The notes beneath the pieces are model-generated. The model had not been told where the DNA came from, ran no database searches, and saw nothing but the letters and a program-made list of their open reading frames with translations. The translations under genes were made by a program, and so were the position numbers. From CAWATZ01 sp963784995 (GTDB lineage: Bacteria; Planctomycetota; Planctomycetia; Gemmatales; Gemmataceae), in NCBI GenBank assembly GCA_963784995.1, contig CAWATZ010000024.1, positions 310,001 to 374,000 on the forward strand: a DNA stretch of 64,000 bases. Direction: 5' to 3'. Shown here piece after piece: positions 1-10,244 of the stretch; positions within the stretch are counted from its first letter, which is position 1; each line of letters opens with the position of its first letter.

Positions 1-1
1 C

Positions 2-907
2 CTGGCCCTGGGGCTGGGCCAGGAGCTGAGCCGCCGGCTGCGCGAACTGGAGCGGCGCACCCGGCTGATCGCCGCCGGCGATTTCAGTCCGATGCCGCTG
101 CCCCGGCCCAACGACGAGATCCGCGACCTGACCCGCTCGGTCAACGACATGGCCCAGAAGCTGGCCCACTATCAGCAGTCGGTGCAGCGCAACGAGCGGC
201 TGCGGCTGCTCGACCAGATTGGCGGCGGCCTGGCCCATCAGCTGCGGAACGGCCTCACCGGCGCTCGCCTGGCGGTGCAGCTGTACTTGCAGGAGAATGA
301 GGGCAGCACCGACACCGCCGCACTGGAGGCGGCCCTGCGGCAGCTGACCCTGCTGGAGAACCACCTCAACCGCTTTCTCGACCTGGGCCGGACTGGCTGC
401 CGGCAGCGCGTTCCCTGTTCGCTGGTGGAGCTGGTCAACGAGGCCGTCGCCCTGTTCGGACCGCGCAGCCGGCATGCGGGCATCGAGCTGCGCTGGCAGG
501 CGCCCGAGACGCCCTCGACACTGCTGGGCGACCCAGACCAGCTTGAACAGGTGCTGCTGAACTTGCTGGGCAACGCCCTGGACGCGACCCTGGAAGGCGG
601 CCGGGTGGAGGTCCGCCTGGGTCAGGTCGAGGGTCGGTTGTGGCTGGAAGTGTGGGATACCGGCCCGGGACCGCCGCCGGAGCTGGCCGGGTGCCTGTTC
701 GAGCCGTTCCAGACCGGCAAGCGTGAAGGGGTCGGCCTGGGCCTGGCAGTGTCCCGGCAGATCGTCGAGGCCCACGGCGGACAGATCCGCTGGTTCCGCC
801 GAGACGGTCAGACGTGCTTTCGGATCGAGGTGCCCGGACAGCAAGAGAAAGACTTGGAGAACGACCCCTGCCGGCTTGCCCGGCAGGTGAAGCAGGTCGG
901 AAGCTAG
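2..907 (+). CDS. sensor histidine kinase, 5' end outside the window
   Basis: This is the C-terminal part of a membrane sensor kinase. The reading frame is open from base 2, so the start lies upstream. In order it shows a HAMP-like linker (RRTRLIAAGDF to about base 200), a HisKA dimerisation box with the phospho-accepting His in GGGLAHQLRNGL (bases 223-258), and an ATPase domain with N-box LLNLLGNALDAT, G1 box DTGPGPP and G2 box GVGLGLAVS. It probably phosphorylates the sigma-54 activator encoded 112 bases downstream. The last 13 or so residues (DPCRLARQVKQVGS) are encoded by one arm of a palindromic repeat, so the native C-terminus has been replaced or extended. The signal sensed is not visible. 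Confidence 0.9.
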   Translation: MALGLGQELSRRLRELERRTRLIAAGDFSPMPLPRPNDEIRDLTRSVNDMAQKLAHYQQSVQRNERLRLLDQIGGGLAHQLRNGLTGARLAVQLYLQENEGSTDTAALEAALRQLTLLENHLNRFLDLGRTGCRQRVPCSLVELVNEAVALFGPRSRHAGIELRWQAPETPSTLLGDPDQLEQVLLNLLGNALDATLEGGRVEVRLGQVEGRLWLEVWDTGPGPPPELAGCLFEPFQTGKREGVGLGLAVSRQIVEAHGGQIRWFRRDGQTCFRIEVPGQQEKDLENDPCRLARQVKQVGS

Positions 908-990
908 AAAAGAACGGAAGAAAAGCGTTGGTGCGCCCTCTCTTCTAGCCGCTGACCTGCTTCACCTGCCGGGCAAGCCGGCAGGGGTCG
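862..990. repeat. palindromic element, family A (CCTGCCGGCTTGCCCGGCAGG)
   Basis: Near-perfect inverted arms of about 37 bases at 862-898 and 954-990 flank a loop of about 55 bases. The left arm encodes the end of the histidine kinase. The same arm sequence recurs twice at 11986-12208. Confidence 0.85.
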
Positions 991-1019
991 AAGTCGCTTT
1001 CCTTTACCTGGACCCTCTT

Positions 1020-2453
<1,434 letters not shown>

Positions 2454-2455
2454 GT

Positions 2456-2547
2456 TTTGGAGTGCGGCGGCTTGACGCCGCTTTCTTTCTTTGGAGGACG
2501 CAAGCAAGGCAAAGAAAGAAAGCGGCGTCAAGCCGCCGCACTCCAAA
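2456..2547. repeat. palindromic element, family B (TTTGGAGTGCGGC ends)
   Basis: Inverted arms of about 38 bases, 2456-2493 and 2510-2547, fill the gap between the response regulator and the convergent purC gene. The arm begins TTTGGAGTGCGGCGG. A related element with the same GGAGTGCGGC ends lies at 19787-19924. It could act as a bidirectional stem-loop terminator, but has no T-run. Confidence 0.85.
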
Positions 2548-2559
2548 GTTCTCCAAAGT

Positions 2560-3432
2560 TCACCGTCCCGTCAGCCGCTCCAGCGCCTCCTGATATTTCT
2601 GCCGGGTGCGCTCGACCACCTCGTCCGGCAGCGGCGGCGGCGGGCTATTCTTGTCCCAGCTGGTCTGTTCCAGCCAGTCGCGGACAAACTGCTTGTCGAA
2701 CGACGGCGGATTGCCTCCCACCCGGTACGAGTCCGCCGGCCAGAACCGCGAGCTATCGGGCGTCAGCACCTCGTCGATCAGCAGGACCTCGCCCTCCGGG
2801 GTCAAGCCCCATTCCAGCTTGGTGTCGGCCAGGATGATGCCCCGAGCGCGGGCATGCTGGGCCGCTCGCCGGTAGACGTCCAGGCTGCGCTGCCGCAGCG
2901 ACTCCGCCAGTTCGCTCCCGACGATCTCGACCATGCGCTCGAAGGAGACGTTCTGGTCGTGCCCTTGCTCTTCCTTGGTGGCGGGCGTGAAGATCGGCTC
3001 GGGGAGCTGCTCGGCCTGGCGCAGACCCGGCGGCAGGACAATGCCACAAACGGTGCGTGACTGCTGATACTCCTTCCAGCCCGAGCCGGCCAGGTAGCCC
3101 CGGACCACGCATTCGATGGGGATCACGCGGGTCTTGCGCACCAGGCAGCAGCGTTCCGCCAGTTCCTCTCGCTGCTGGGCGAAGCCCGGGCCCACGTCGG
3201 CCAGGTCGGTGCTGAGCAGGTGGTGCGGCACCTTGAGAAAATCGAGCCAGAAGCACGTCAGGGCCGTCAGGATCCGACCCTTGCCGGGGATGCCGGTGGG
3301 CAGGACCCAATCAAAGGCGCTGATGCGGTCGGTGGCGACCAGCACCAGGCGATCGCCCAGGTCATAAACGTCGCGGACCTTGCCGCGGCGGCAAGGATAG
3401 CCGGGAACGTTGGATTGCAGCAGTGTCTTCAT
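2560..3432 (-). CDS. purC: phosphoribosylaminoimidazole-succinocarboxamide synthase
   Basis: SAICAR synthetase joins aspartate to CAIR in step eight of de novo IMP synthesis, using ATP. The 290 residues match the family length for the stand-alone enzyme. Visible family signatures are the N-terminal RRGKVRDVYDLGDRLVLVAT and DRISAFD, the central IPIECVVRGYLAGSGW and the C-terminal LLIDEVLTPDSSRFWP. The ATG at 3432 directly precedes MKTLLQSNVPGYPCRRGKVRD, a normal start for the family. It stands alone here: no other purine genes are nearby. The neighbour upstream is divergent and the neighbour downstream is convergent. Confidence 0.95.
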   Translation of the reverse strand: MKTLLQSNVPGYPCRRGKVRDVYDLGDRLVLVATDRISAFDWVLPTGIPGKGRILTALTCFWLDFLKVPHHLLSTDLADVGPGFAQQREELAERCCLVRKTRVIPIECVVRGYLAGSGWKEYQQSRTVCGIVLPPGLRQAEQLPEPIFTPATKEEQGHDQNVSFERMVEIVGSELAESLRQRSLDVYRRAAQHARARGIILADTKLEWGLTPEGEVLLIDEVLTPDSSRFWPADSYRVGGNPPSFDKQFVRDWLEQTSWDKNSPPPPLPDEVVERTRQKYQEALERLTGR

Positions 3433-3706
3433 CGGCTGGCAGCTCCCCGAGGCGTCACAAAGTGTCTAAATGGTACAGTCCGCCTGCGGTTTTTTCCCGA
3501 AGGGCTCGGAATCCCGTGCGCTCCAATTGTCCGCATGCGAAAGACAACGTAGAATATACCTGACGGGAAAGAAAAGAACGAGGCACCCGAAACTCAGACA
3601 CTCCCCACTTCGGGTCAACCCCAGTTCAGCGCCACCGCGTTCTTCGCCTCATCCTACCACCAAGTTTCTCCCGTCGCGGCAGCGCTGCCACAAAGAGAGG
3701 CGCCCG

Positions 3707-5425
3707 ATGACACCGTTCCCTGGACTTGAGCCGGGCCGTCCGGAGACTGCGCCCTGGCAGCAGAGGTGGCTGGACGACTATCCCTGCGACGTTCCCTCGG
3801 AAATTCCTTATCCGCGTGCCCCGCTGACCGTCCTGCTCGACCGCTCAGCCCGGCTGTTCCCGGACCGTCCCGCTTGCACCCTGTACGGCAAGCCGCTGAG
3901 CTTTGCCGCACTCAACGACCAGGCCCATCGGCTGGCCCGTTCCCTGCGGAACATGGGTGCCGGGCCCGGCCAGCGGGTGGGCCTGCTGCTGCCCAACATC
4001 ACGGAATATCTGGCGGCCCTGCAAGCGGTCTGGCTGACCGGCGCGACGGCGTTGCAGCTGAGTCCGCTGATGGTGGCCGACGAGGTCAGCCACTGGCTGC
4101 AGACGACCGGCTGCAAGATCGTCATCACCCTGGACCTGCTGGCCCCGGCCGTGACCGCCTCGCTCAAGTCCGGGCCGGTGGAGCATCTGATCCTGACGTC
4201 TTTGGCCCATCGCATGGCCATGTGGCGTGGCATGCTCTACCGCTTTGAACGGCTGCGTCGCACCGGCAACATCCTCCTGCCCTCCGACGCCCACCGCCAC
4301 CGCTTCGAGAAGCTGCTCCAGGTCGAGCCGCTCGAGCGAGGCGTGGAGGTCGATCCCACCGAGACCGTGGCCGTGGTGGCGCCGACGGGAGGCACGACCG
4401 CGTCGCCCAAGGCGGTGATGCTCACCCATCGCAACCTGCTGGCCAACGCCCTGCAACTGCGTCACTGGCTCCTGGGCCAGGACGGCGTCGGCAGCGTCCT
4501 GGGCGTGCTGCCCTTCTTCCACTGCTACGGCCTGACCGTGTCGCTGCTGGTCAGCTGGGCCCGGGGCAGCACGCTGCACCTGCATCCGCGCTTCGAGAGC
4601 CGGGCCGTGCTGAACCTGATTATGCAGCAGAAGCCGGAGCTGGTGCCCGCCGTGCCGGCGATGCTGAACGCCCTCAACAAGGTGATGCACGGCCGCAAGT
4701 ACGACCTGTCGTTCATCCGCACGGTGATTTCCGGAGCGTCGGCCCTGGACGCCCGGGTGCGCGAGGAGTTCGAGAGTTACGGCCCCCAGGACGTGGTCGA
4801 GGGTTACGGTCTGACCGAGGCCAGCCCGGTGACACACACCAACCCGCCCGGCGACCGCAATCACCCGGGAACGATCGGCCTGCCGCTGGTGGACACCGAG
4901 TCCCGCCTGGTCGATCACGAGACGGGCCTGGACTGCGACAACGGCGAGGTGGGCGAGTTGGTGGTGCGTGGCCCGCAGGTGATGAAGGGCTATTTCCACA
5001 ACCCCGAGGCCACCGCGGCCGCCCTGCGTGACGGCTGGCTGTTCACCGGTGACCTTGCCCGCCGTGACAGTGAGGGTTATTATACTATTGTGGATCGCAA
5101 AAAGGACATAATCAAAACGTCGGGCTACCTGGTCTATCCCGCCGAGGTGGAGGAGCACCTGCGACAATTTCCCGGTGTGGCGGAGGTGGCCGTGGTCGGT
5201 GTGCCCGACCCGGACAAGGGCGAGACGGTGAAGGCCCTGATCGTGCCGCGTTCCGACGTTCGGCTGGACCTGGCGGCACTGGAGAGGCACTGCAAGGAGC
5301 ACCTGAGCAAACAGAAGCGGCCGCGGCAGATCGAAGTGGTCCGCGAACTGCCCAAGAACTTCCTGGGCAAGGTGCTGCGCCGCAAGCTGCGTGAACCGAG
5401 CACCAATGGCGTCACGGTCAAGTGA
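3707..5425 (+). CDS. acyl-CoA synthetase (AMP-forming, long-chain fatty acid CoA ligase type)
   Basis: A 572-residue member of the ANL superfamily that would activate a fatty acid through an acyl-adenylate to acyl-CoA. The frame is open further upstream to 3470, but the ATG at 3707 has a purine-rich ribosome site (AAAGAGAGG, 3692-3700) and starts the usual sequence, so I chose it. Visible motifs are the P-loop-like APTGGTTASPKAVMLTH (a variant of the usual TSGTTGxPKG), EGYGLTEASPV, GWLFTGDLARRDSEGYYTI, DRKKDIIKTSGYLVYP and the C-terminal catalytic-lysine region NFLGKVLRRKL. Substrate chain length cannot be told. A GC-rich stem-loop follows the stop. Confidence 0.9.
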   Translation: MTPFPGLEPGRPETAPWQQRWLDDYPCDVPSEIPYPRAPLTVLLDRSARLFPDRPACTLYGKPLSFAALNDQAHRLARSLRNMGAGPGQRVGLLLPNITEYLAALQAVWLTGATALQLSPLMVADEVSHWLQTTGCKIVITLDLLAPAVTASLKSGPVEHLILTSLAHRMAMWRGMLYRFERLRRTGNILLPSDAHRHRFEKLLQVEPLERGVEVDPTETVAVVAPTGGTTASPKAVMLTHRNLLANALQLRHWLLGQDGVGSVLGVLPFFHCYGLTVSLLVSWARGSTLHLHPRFESRAVLNLIMQQKPELVPAVPAMLNALNKVMHGRKYDLSFIRTVISGASALDARVREEFESYGPQDVVEGYGLTEASPVTHTNPPGDRNHPGTIGLPLVDTESRLVDHETGLDCDNGEVGELVVRGPQVMKGYFHNPEATAAALRDGWLFTGDLARRDSEGYYTIVDRKKDIIKTSGYLVYPAEVEEHLRQFPGVAEVAVVGVPDPDKGETVKALIVPRSDVRLDLAALERHCKEHLSKQKRPRQIEVVRELPKNFLGKVLRRKLREPSTNGVTVK

Positions 5426-5441
5426 CGCCAGAGCGACCCGA

Positions 5442-5500
5442 CCCCGGAGAGGCCGCCGCTGTCCCCCCTTGCGGTCGGCCTCTTCGGGGCTTCGTGTTTC
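5442..5500 (+). terminator. putative intrinsic terminator after the acyl-CoA ligase
   Basis: CCCCGGAGAGGCCG pairs with CGGCCTCTTCGGGG across a loop of about 20 bases, with one mismatch, followed by a T-rich tract (cttcgtgtttc). Confidence 0.55.
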
Positions 5501-5684
5501 TGGGCTGACACTTTCTGCGGCGCACACGGACTGTTCGCCATCCGCCAGATCGAACACCTGCTTGGCCAGGACATCAACGTCGGGGTTATCCACAAACCAG
5601 TTGGTGATCCCGCCAGCGAAAAGGCGGATCTGATGGATGCTGAAACAGACGTCGGGGAAGTGGTTGCGGTCACATTTTGCCTGT
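5501..5684 (-). other. possible gene remnant, function unknown
   Basis: On the minus strand an uninterrupted frame reads with plausible protein-like composition (for example FPDVCFSIHQIRLFAGGITN and NPDVDVLAKQVFDLADGE) but has no convincing start, and runs on into the antisense of the acyl-CoA ligase. It may be the tail of a gene truncated when the adjoining AT-richer acyltransferase arrived. I do not recognise the family. Confidence 0.2.
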
Positions 5685-6866
5685 CTATCCTGATGTTCTC
5701 GGGTCCTGCGTCTGATGATGAGGGAGGTTCTCTTCGCGAGTCGTGGGTTTTCGATTCTCGCTGATCTGTTCTGGATCTGACCTTGGTTCCTGATTGGCTC
5801 TTGCAGACCTGTCTTTGCCTCGCCGAGGTTTCAACTGGAGTGCCGGATGCTCCACGCAGATCCAGCTCACCGACGCAAGGATCAGTGTGCCTGCAAGGCC
5901 GGCTCCCAGGAACAGCAACTTCTTCTCAACAAGCCAATCTGAGAGCGCGAGTACTTGAAAGATCGGGAAATGATAAAGATAAATCCCGTAGGAAAGATCC
6001 CACTTCAACGGACAGACGAATAGGTGCGCCAGGTAGATGAGGAACACCGGAAAGACGAACGGGGAGATCAAATCAAGTCCTCCGAATTTCATTGCGATCA
6101 ACAAGAGGAGTCCAGCAAACACACAACCCGAGCTGTTGGGACGGAATTGCTCTCTGAAAATCCACAAGGCAGCGCCAATGAGATAAGCAAGGTAGAACAT
6201 TGTTTGCCCACTCTGGGTCAGCAGAGTTGGTCCCATCGCGGGTGTCACTGCACCATCGTGTGTCGTTATGATCACGTGCACCACGGAGACGAAACCGAGC
6301 ATTCCGAGAAACAGGTTCTTGTTCTGGTTATGGACTCCGAGGAGACCAATCAGGATGGTCATCAGATAACAAGCGAATTCGGGAAAAATGGACCACAAGC
6401 TGCCATTGAGGCTGGCTGGGTAGAGAGCACCTTCAAGGGCCTGTCCGATGGTCCACTGTTCAAATCTCAGGAGCGAGTTGTCGATCATGAAGTGTAACGC
6501 TCCTTCTGGACCAAACCAGGGATACTGGGCCAGCGAGCGACCTTTGCCGAGATAAAGTAACGGCGCGATTCCCAGGGCGATGACAATAAGACAAACCCAG
6601 AAGCCGGGAAAAATGCGCAGTGCGCGTTTTTGAAAGAAGGACCAAATGGACGAGGTCCGTTCAAAGCTCCTCGTCACCAGGAAGCCGCTTATGCCAAAGA
6701 ACCCGAGTACTGCCAAGGTGCCGAACGACAACTGGCTTTTGAAGAAGGCTTTGGTTGGCTCAGGCCCATAGCCACCCACGGAATAGCAGTGCGTGTAAAC
6801 GACCATGAGGGCAAGCACGAGGCGCAGCAAGTCAAAGCCATTGCGGTGATCCTGGGCTGGGTTCAT
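5685..6866 (-). CDS. acyltransferase 3 family membrane protein (OafA-like)
   Basis: The 393-residue protein has about ten hydrophobic segments and the start typical of acyltransferase-3 proteins (NGFDLLRLVLALMVVYTHCYSV, with the conserved R in the first helix and H in the second position block). Further family-like features are FFGISGFLVTRSFERTSS, LNGSLWSIFPEF and a late IYLYHFPIFQVL. Such enzymes move acetyl or other acyl groups onto surface polysaccharides or lipids from within the inner membrane. The C-terminal tail after residue 335 is hydrophilic and Arg-rich. ATG 6866 has AAAGGA upstream. Base composition is visibly more AT-rich than all neighbours, which suggests acquisition by transfer. 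Confidence 0.85.
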   Translation of the reverse strand: MNPAQDHRNGFDLLRLVLALMVVYTHCYSVGGYGPEPTKAFFKSQLSFGTLAVLGFFGISGFLVTRSFERTSSIWSFFQKRALRIFPGFWVCLIVIALGIAPLLYLGKGRSLAQYPWFGPEGALHFMIDNSLLRFEQWTIGQALEGALYPASLNGSLWSIFPEFACYLMTILIGLLGVHNQNKNLFLGMLGFVSVVHVIITTHDGAVTPAMGPTLLTQSGQTMFYLAYLIGAALWIFREQFRPNSSGCVFAGLLLLIAMKFGGLDLISPFVFPVFLIYLAHLFVCPLKWDLSYGIYLYHFPIFQVLALSDWLVEKKLLFLGAGLAGTLILASVSWICVEHPALQLKPRRGKDRSARANQEPRSDPEQISENRKPTTREENLPHHQTQDPRTSG

Positions 6867-6916
6867 CGTTCGGTCCTTTCGGTGCCGGCAAGGTGCAGTC
6901 TCGGCTCACCACCTAT

Positions 6917-7618
6917 TTACAACTGCCCGGACGGCGGTTGCACGTGCTTCACCTCGAACAGGTTGCGCAGATTCCCTGGCTTGTCCTGTTTGGTCCAGTC
7001 GAGCATGGCCAGGTAAATCAGGCCGCCCAGCAGCAGATAAGTAAAGCCGGTGGCGACGTAGGACTTCGAGCCCAGCTTGAGAGCGCTGCCGGCAAACTGG
7101 TTCAGTTTGATGCTGATGCCGTTGAAGTCCACCGCGTAAATCTCGTCCAGGACCAGGTGCGACAGGAAGCCGAGCATCACGCCGCCGGAGAGGAACAGAC
7201 GCACAATCAGGTCCGTGCTGTGGTACAGCAGGTACGTGGCCAGCCCGGCAATGGCAATGCCCGGGATGCTGTGGAACATGCCGCGATGCACCGTCCAGCG
7301 CTTGAACAGCGACGACAGGACGTACCGGACCAGCAGGTAAACGCCAACCATCAGGGCCAGCGATTGCTCCACGGTGAAGCCATGATCGTGCAGCCTCGGG
7401 AACAGGAACAGCGGCAGGATTGTGGCGGCGGTCCCGAACAGCTCCCGCACCGGCACGCCGCTTTGGCTGTCCAGGTCGGGCAACAGACCGCCCGCCATCG
7501 TCAGGGACCCACCCAGGACGGCCGGGCCCCAGTCCAGATTGCCGTACCAGAACCCCAGGCCGCCGTAGGCCGCTCCCAGGACCGACGAGAATGCCAAGTG
7601 TCCGCGATAACTGGCCAT
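6917..7618 (-). CDS. inner-membrane metal-dependent hydrolase, DUF457/YdjM family
   Basis: A 233-residue multi-pass membrane protein. I chose ATG 7618 (MASYRGHLAFSS) because it follows a good ribosome site (CGGAGGAAAC) and matches the family start; the frame is open up to 7702. Family signatures are the N-terminal H in YRGHLAFS, GGLLPDLDSQSG (acidic metal-site motif), HRGMFHSIPG and LGFLSHLVLDEIY. Such proteins are annotated as membrane-bound metal-dependent hydrolases of unknown substrate. It is divergent from the BBP7 gene pair and convergent with nothing obvious; no operon partner is visible. Confidence 0.82.
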   Translation of the reverse strand: MASYRGHLAFSSVLGAAYGGLGFWYGNLDWGPAVLGGSLTMAGGLLPDLDSQSGVPVRELFGTAATILPLFLFPRLHDHGFTVEQSLALMVGVYLLVRYVLSSLFKRWTVHRGMFHSIPGIAIAGLATYLLYHSTDLIVRLFLSGGVMLGFLSHLVLDEIYAVDFNGISIKLNQFAGSALKLGSKSYVATGFTYLLLGGLIYLAMLDWTKQDKPGNLRNLFEVKHVQPPSGQL

Positions 7619-7834
7619 GTGTTTCCTCCGGAATTCGTGGCACGTCCCTTGCCAATGGTAGTCTTCGCACTTGCCGGCTGTCAACGCGGCCTGTCCTGCC
7701 ATTCCCGTTGGACCGGGCTCGCAATCGGTGCGGCAGCACCGATTCGCTCTTCCGGCGCGATCGCTTCCCCCCGCTTTCCTCGTCTACCCGTTTTGATGCG
7801 ATGGGAATGTCACTCCCGACTCTGGAATAGCCCC

Positions 7835-7987
7835 GACATCGCCCATCCCTGGAGGCGGAAATTCCGATGGAAAAAGAGCAACAATTCCTGGCCAGTGCAA
7901 CCTGGATGCGCCCCGTTGGAAGCGGCGTTCCCGAGGATGGGGAACTCAAGGCGTGGAACGGCCTGGACCAGGAAGCGGAGGATCGCA
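7835..7987 (+). promoter_or_regulatory. conserved leader of BBP7-like gene 1
   Basis: The 153 bases before the ATG resemble the 151 bases before the paralogue at 10245. Shared blocks include GACATC(G/T)CCCATCC, a purine-rich GGA(G/A)GC then TTCCGATGG, and CA(A/G)TTCCT. Conservation of non-coding sequence at the same distance from both starts suggests a shared promoter or 5' UTR, or simply recent duplication. Confidence 0.45.
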
Positions 7988-9871
7988 ATGCGAAACGGAT
8001 TTCTCGGGTCGCTGGGCGCCCTGCTCACCGGGGCCGGTCTGGCCTTCGCCCAGGTTCCCTATGGCTACGCTCCCATGCAGCCTTACTACACGCCGGCCTA
8101 CGGTTATTCCGGCTATGGCTATGGCTACGGCTACACTCCGGCGTACACACCGGCATACGCGCCCAGCTACGCTCCAAGCTATACCCCAAACTACGCTCCG
8201 GCGTCCTACGCGCCCAGTCCCGGACCGAGTCTCGCGCCCAGTCCCGGACCCAGTCTCGCGCCCAGTCCCGCACCGAGTCCCGCACCCAGTCTCGGACCCA
8301 GTCTCGCGCCCAGTCCTGCACCGAGCCCCGCGCCGAGCCCGGCTCCGGTCCGGTTGCCCCAGGCCAGCCCGCGACCAACCAGCACACGCACCATCAGTGC
8401 GGACGTGACCACGAAAAGCACACCGGTCCCGGCTCGGACCGTCAGTTCCAACAAACCCCTCGCTCTGATCCCCGAGCCGATCCTGACGATGCCGTCCGAG
8501 ACCGCCCCTGCAACACCAGCTCCGGCCGTGACCACCAGTCCGAGTCCTGAAGTCATTCGCCCCATTCCGTTGGATTCCGCTCCGGACGCGCCCGTGCCTT
8601 CGTCCTCGCCGGAAATCTCAACCAAGGTTATCCCCGGGCCGACCCTGACGCCTCCGGACCTGACGCCTGGAAAAGAAGTGATCGTCCCGGAACACCCCGG
8701 TCTCTCTTCCGGTCCGGATGGCTACGGCACGCCGTCCTGGTTCGACCAGTTCAACCTGAATGGCGATGGCTCTGGCCTGCCGCGAATCTGGAGCTCGGCC
8801 GAGTATTTATACTGGTGGACCAAGTCTGCTCCGCTGCCCGTGCCGCTGCTGACCCTGGGCGACACCTCGCAGCCGATCCCCGGAGCGATCGGCAGCCCAG
8901 GGACGACCGTTCTCAGTCCCAGCAGCTTTTCCTTCTCCCCGGCCTCGGGCGGGCGGGTCACGTTCGGCGGCTGGCTCGACCCCGACCGGCGTTTTGGCGT
9001 GGAAGCCAGTGGGTTCGCGCTGCAACAGCAGCACGCCAACTTCCTGACCACCAGTCCTCAGGGGGCGACCCAGGTCCTGTCCGTCCCCTACTTCGATCTC
9101 AGCGCGGGCACGGAGAACGCCATTCCCATTTCCGTTCCAGGCATCCTCAGCACCACGGCGTCGATCCAGAATCGCCTGTTCCTGTGGGGAGCCGAGGGCA
9201 ATGGCCTGACCATGCTGTTCAACAATAACTGGCTCAGCGTCAGCGCCCTGACAGGCGCCCGCTACCTTAACCTGAGCGAACAGCTGGATTTCAACGTCAA
9301 CGCCAGCACCACACCGACATCCGGCCTGGGCGCCGGGTTCTTCACCAACTTCGCCGATCATTTCGCGACGCGGAACCAGTTCCTCGGCGCGCAACTGGGC
9401 ACCCGGGCGGAGGTTCGCTGGAGTCGCTTCTTTCTGAACATGACCGGCAAGGTGGCCCTGGGCTCCATGCACGAAGTCGTGACGATCAACGGCTCCAACG
9501 TCAATAACGTTGCCAACCTCGGGAACATGACGCTCGTTCCCGCCGGCATCTTTGCCCAGCTCTCCAATAGCGGCCAGCAAGGTCAGTACCAGTTCGCGGT
9601 CGTTCCCGAGTTCCAGTCCCAGGTCGGCGTCACCCTGGGCCCCGTGCGGATCTTCTGCGGCTACAACTGCCTCTATGCCAGCAACGTCCTCCGTCCCGGC
9701 AATCAGATTGATCGCCAGTTCAATCCGGCGAATCTCTCGACCGGCCTCACGGGTCTGGTACCCACGGGGCTGCCGACTTCTCTCACCTTCCCCTACCATC
9801 CGGCCGTGCCGTTCAACAACAGCACCTTCTGGGCTCAGGGGATCAATTGCGGCGTGGAAATCCGCTTCTGA
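7988..9871 (+). CDS. BBP7-like outer-membrane beta-barrel protein, paralogue 1
   Basis: The 627-residue exported protein starts at ATG 7988, preceded by AAGCGGAGG; the frame is open far upstream but that part is antisense to the hydrolase gene. A signal peptide (MRNGFLGSLGALLTGAGLAFA) is followed by a Tyr/Gly-rich stretch, a Pro/Ser/Ala low-complexity linker of repeated APSP and GPSL units (about residues 75-120) and a C-terminal domain of about 380 residues beginning near LPRIWSSAEYLYWWTKSAPL. That domain has alternating strands, recurrent GxR(Y/W)LNL, NRLFLWGAEG and a final GVEIRF, as in planctomycete BBP7 family outer-membrane barrels. Role is probably structural or porin-like; cargo is unknown. 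Confidence 0.85.
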   Translation: MRNGFLGSLGALLTGAGLAFAQVPYGYAPMQPYYTPAYGYSGYGYGYGYTPAYTPAYAPSYAPSYTPNYAPASYAPSPGPSLAPSPGPSLAPSPAPSPAPSLGPSLAPSPAPSPAPSPAPVRLPQASPRPTSTRTISADVTTKSTPVPARTVSSNKPLALIPEPILTMPSETAPATPAPAVTTSPSPEVIRPIPLDSAPDAPVPSSSPEISTKVIPGPTLTPPDLTPGKEVIVPEHPGLSSGPDGYGTPSWFDQFNLNGDGSGLPRIWSSAEYLYWWTKSAPLPVPLLTLGDTSQPIPGAIGSPGTTVLSPSSFSFSPASGGRVTFGGWLDPDRRFGVEASGFALQQQHANFLTTSPQGATQVLSVPYFDLSAGTENAIPISVPGILSTTASIQNRLFLWGAEGNGLTMLFNNNWLSVSALTGARYLNLSEQLDFNVNASTTPTSGLGAGFFTNFADHFATRNQFLGAQLGTRAEVRWSRFFLNMTGKVALGSMHEVVTINGSNVNNVANLGNMTLVPAGIFAQLSNSGQQGQYQFAVVPEFQSQVGVTLGPVRIFCGYNCLYASNVLRPGNQIDRQFNPANLSTGLTGLVPTGLPTSLTFPYHPAVPFNNSTFWAQGINCGVEIRF

Positions 9872-9905
9872 GAGACAAGTCGTTTCTTTTTCTCCCCTCT
9901 TCCGT

Positions 9906-9963
9906 GGGAGGGCGAGGCTCCTGCCGAGCCGAAAGGCCGGCTCGGCGGGAGCCTCGCCCTCCC
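9906..9963. repeat. palindromic element, family D (GGGAGGGCGAGGCTCC)
   Basis: Perfect or near-perfect 25-base arms at 9906-9930 and 9939-9963 around an 8-base loop, located between the two BBP7-like genes. Related copies are at 57515-57564 and within 44577-44725, where they encode the peptide GEAPAEP. Confidence 0.85.
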
Positions 9964-10093
9964 AGCAGGAAGAGGGGGGAAACACACTACCACCCCAACA
10001 GGCCGGATTATCGGCACCATCCATCCCTTTCGTCTTTTTCGCTTGACCGCTTTCCCACGTCCGGAATCGGTCCGCCGCGGCCCGAAAACCAGC

Positions 10094-10244
10094 GACATCT
10101 CCCATCCGGGAAGCAGAGATTTCCGATGGTACAAGCAGCGACAGTTCCTCTCCAGGATGGACTGCAAACGCCCCGCGGGAAGCGGTGTCCCCACGCTGGG
10201 GACCGAAGGCGTAGGTGGACCGGACAAGGGAATGGAGTTCCTCC
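10094..10244 (+). promoter_or_regulatory. conserved leader of BBP7-like gene 2
   Basis: Counterpart of 7835-7987: the same GACATC(G/T)CCCATCC and TTCCGATGG blocks occur at almost the same distance from the start codon. No -35/-10 pair is convincing by eye. Confidence 0.45.

Noticed and set aside
6893..7987. Upstream extension of BBP7-like gene 1 to 6893
   Set aside because: The extension is antisense to the DUF457-type gene; signal peptide and ribosome site place the start at 7988.
8190..8350. Possible CRISPR array
   Set aside because: The repeats are contiguous 12-base coding units with no spacers and no cas genes; they encode a Pro/Ser linker.
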